The notes beneath the pieces were generated by a model. The model saw nothing but the letters and a program-made list of their open reading frames with translations. It was not told where the DNA came from and searched no databases. From Prevotella sp. (GTDB lineage: Bacteria; Bacteroidota; Bacteroidia; Bacteroidales; Bacteroidaceae), in assembly GCA_017645905.1 (NCBI GenBank), contig JAGCNO010000001.1:62001-126000 (forward strand): DNA of 64,000 bases, in the 5' to 3' direction. Of this stretch, positions 62,515-64,000 are shown piece by piece. Made by a program: the position numbers and the translations under genes. How positions within the stretch are numbered: the first letter of the stretch is position 1; every line of letters begins with the position of its first letter.

Positions 62515-62550
62515 ACGGAGTTGTCTCCGAGAAAGAACGGAGCAAAGTAA

Positions 62551-62615
62551 GAGTTTCAACGGAGGAAACTGTCAGTTTCTGCCGTTGAAACTCATAGTTT
62601 CCTCCGTTGAAACTC
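62551..62615. terminator. Bidirectional hairpin between convergent genes
   Basis: GAGTTTCAACGGAGGAAACT (62551-62570) is repeated exactly inverted at 62596-62615. Between them GAAACTGTCAGTTTC and GCCGTTGAAACTC offer alternative pairings, so the region could form more than one structure. A single GAAAGAACGG unit stands just before it (62531). Confidence 0.75.
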
Positions 62616-64000
62616 TACTGGATATTACCTGCCATGATGTCAATAATACTTGCAATGTCGGCAACATCTACGTTGTTGTCTTCATTGACGTCGGCTTGCT
62701 TGTTGGCTTCGGCCCCTGCCATGATGTCGATAATGCAGGCAATGTCGGCCACGTCCACATTTCCGTCCTCGTTGACATCGCCTTTAATTTTCTTGTTTAC
62801 TTTTACCCCAGAACAGAGTTTCTTTGAATTGTCAATCTGATACCAGCCGTTATTATTATAATACAGGTAGACCTGATAAACCGTCTGCGGGTCAAGGGTG
62901 GACAGCTTGAAATGATACTTCATGTCGCCACTCGGTTCTATGGTCTGGGTAATGCTTGGCCTCTCTGAGTGCCAGCTTGACCCTTGCCAGAGATAGACAT
63001 AGACAGGCTTATTGAAGGAGTTCATCGACTCGTTGTGAAGCACAAAGTCTACAGTAGCCGAATTCTCTGACAAGACGGTAATCTCAGGCTCTCTAACCAG
63101 CGAAATGTTGAAATTATTCCGCTGGTTCATCTTGAAGTATATATACTCCGTCATTTGTTTTAAGTCACTGGTACTATCATCCTCGTAGTAGTAGAGTGCC
63201 ATAGCGTAGTTAACGTCGTCCTTCAGCCCGTTTATGGTAAAGGTAGTTTCCTGTGACTTTTGTGATGCCAGGTTCATGGTTACTGAGTTGCTTTTCAGCC
63301 ATTGGCCCTCGCCCCAGATCCAGGCTATGACTTTCCGCTTGTAGGAATTCTTTGAGAAGTTCGTGATGTTGGCGGTGATGGCGATGTCGGTTGCAGAGGT
63401 GTATTTTATCTTCACATTGTCCGCTCCCATCATGTAGATATCCTTGTTGGCCACCTTATTCTCGAAGTCAAAGGAGATTGTTTTGTCGTTGGCTTCGTAG
63501 ATGTTCGTCACGGGCTTTCCCATGAGCTTGCTTCCGTCTATGTTCATGTTGTAGAGCATGGCGGCAGGGGTGGATTCATCGGTCAGCTCGTGGTTCTTGT
63601 ATCCGAAGAGGTCTCCGCGCAAATCGTCTACCCAGTTATAGTAGTCGTTGTAGTCTATTTCCTCGTCGTTGTCGGCATTGACGATGGCACAACGCTGATG
63701 GGTATTATCCGATTTCTCGGTACGGTTAGGGCCGCTGGCGAACTGAGGGTCGTAGTCGATGTGCATCACTAAGAGGCCGCCACCAGGAATACTGGCATCC
63801 CATCCCGTCATCTGCCTGTTTTCCAAAAGGTAATACTCGTCAGGGTGATTGTCGTTACGTATCATGTAGAAGTCGCCTCCCTCGCTCATGGGCTTAATAC
63901 CTGCTATGTGGCCGCTCTTTTCCAGGACGACGGGCTCCTGCCAACCGAGGGCCATTTTGTCGTAGCCGGTATATCCCGCAGGGGTATAGCCGTTGTTGTT
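62615..64000 (-). CDS. M6-family metalloprotease, C-terminal part (5' end outside the window)
   Basis: The frame is open to the right edge: the last bases read NNNGYTPAGYTGYDKMALGW, which aligns with FRPAGYTAYEKWMAGW of the M6 protease at 27010. The visible 461 residues follow the zinc site, which must lie off the window. FYMIRNDNHPDEYYLLENRQ and GGGLLVMHIDYD are conserved M6 blocks. Two Ig-like segments follow, then two dockerin-like loops (DVNEDGNVDVADIACIID, DVNEDNNVDVADIASIID). Confidence 0.88.
   Translation of the reverse strand, partial: NNNGYTPAGYTGYDKMALGWQEPVVLEKSGHIAGIKPMSEGGDFYMIRNDNHPDEYYLLENRQMTGWDASIPGGGLLVMHIDYDPQFASGPNRTEKSDNTHQRCAIVNADNDEEIDYNDYYNWVDDLRGDLFGYKNHELTDESTPAAMLYNMNIDGSKLMGKPVTNIYEANDKTISFDFENKVANKDIYMMGADNVKIKYTSATDIAITANITNFSKNSYKRKVIAWIWGEGQWLKSNSVTMNLASQKSQETTFTINGLKDDVNYAMALYYYEDDSTSDLKQMTEYIYFKMNQRNNFNISLVREPEITVLSENSATVDFVLHNESMNSFNKPVYVYLWQGSSWHSERPSITQTIEPSGDMKYHFKLSTLDPQTVYQVYLYYNNNGWYQIDNSKKLCSGVKVNKKIKGDVNEDGNVDVADIACIIDIMAGAEANKQADVNEDNNVDVADIASIIDIMAGNIQ

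Noticed and set aside
27010..64000. A classical cellulosome
   Set aside because: Dockerin-like ends occur, but no scaffoldin with many cohesins and no cellulase is visible in the window.

Overview
The window looks like a piece of chromosome from a member of the Bacteroidota, most likely Prevotellaceae. Four things point there: a large SprA/Sov secretin fragment of the type IX secretion system (T9SS); a SusC/SusD pair with companion lipoproteins; secreted proteins ending in the Prevotella-style 'FDLQGR...KG(I/V)YI' tail or in paired dockerin-like repeats; and promoters of the Bacteroidetes form TTTG-N20-TAnnTTTG, seen repeatedly with exactly 20 bases between the boxes. No tRNA, rRNA, prophage, insertion sequence or CRISPR array was seen.

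Layout. 1-6.3 kb: 3' part of sprA. 6.4-15.1 kb: an operon on the minus strand of large secreted BspA-like proteins (the first split by a frameshift after an alpha/beta hydrolase domain) and a 44-residue peptide, bounded by inverted 80-bp repeats. 15.1-18.3 kb: a secreted GH30 glycosidase fused to a BNR propeller. 18.6-26.7 kb: a YhcG-type nuclease, an ECF sigma/anti-sigma-like pair, sufS, an MCE protein, a cell-wall amidase, folB, a decayed PIN toxin with its intact antitoxin, and a free-standing C-terminal piece of B12-dependent ribonucleotide reductase. 27-37 kb: M6 and C10 proteases with dockerin-like ends, a nitroreductase, a DUF4468 protein, a small beta-barrel and a MATE exporter. 37.6-44.0 kb: a SusC-SusD-lipoprotein-lipoprotein operon resembling the peptide importer BT2261-2264 type. 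44.0-45.0 kb: a HEPN/MNT toxin-antitoxin pair between perfect 52-bp direct repeats. 45-52 kb: TlpA-like thioredoxin, OmpA-family protein, two cohesin-like/dockerin-like secreted proteins and a TPR-membrane-HTH regulator. 52.4-62.5 kb: M16 peptidase, nadA, inositol-phosphate synthase, parE, an oriC-like intergenic region with four exact DnaA boxes, and ADP-forming acetate-CoA ligase. 62.6-64 kb: 3' part of a second M6 protease.

Two themes cut across the window. First, the secreted proteins share a small set of C-terminal modules, consistent with export by the T9SS whose SprA pore lies at the left edge. Second, the genome is full of short repeats: over thirty copies of a GAAAGAACGG-core unit in arrays and hairpins between genes, G-rich REP-like inverted pairs, and short repeats placed in frame inside conserved enzymes (inositol-phosphate synthase, SufS, amidase, nitroreductase, TlpA, GH30). 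The in-frame palindromic insertions recall Rickettsia palindromic elements and are the observation most worth following.
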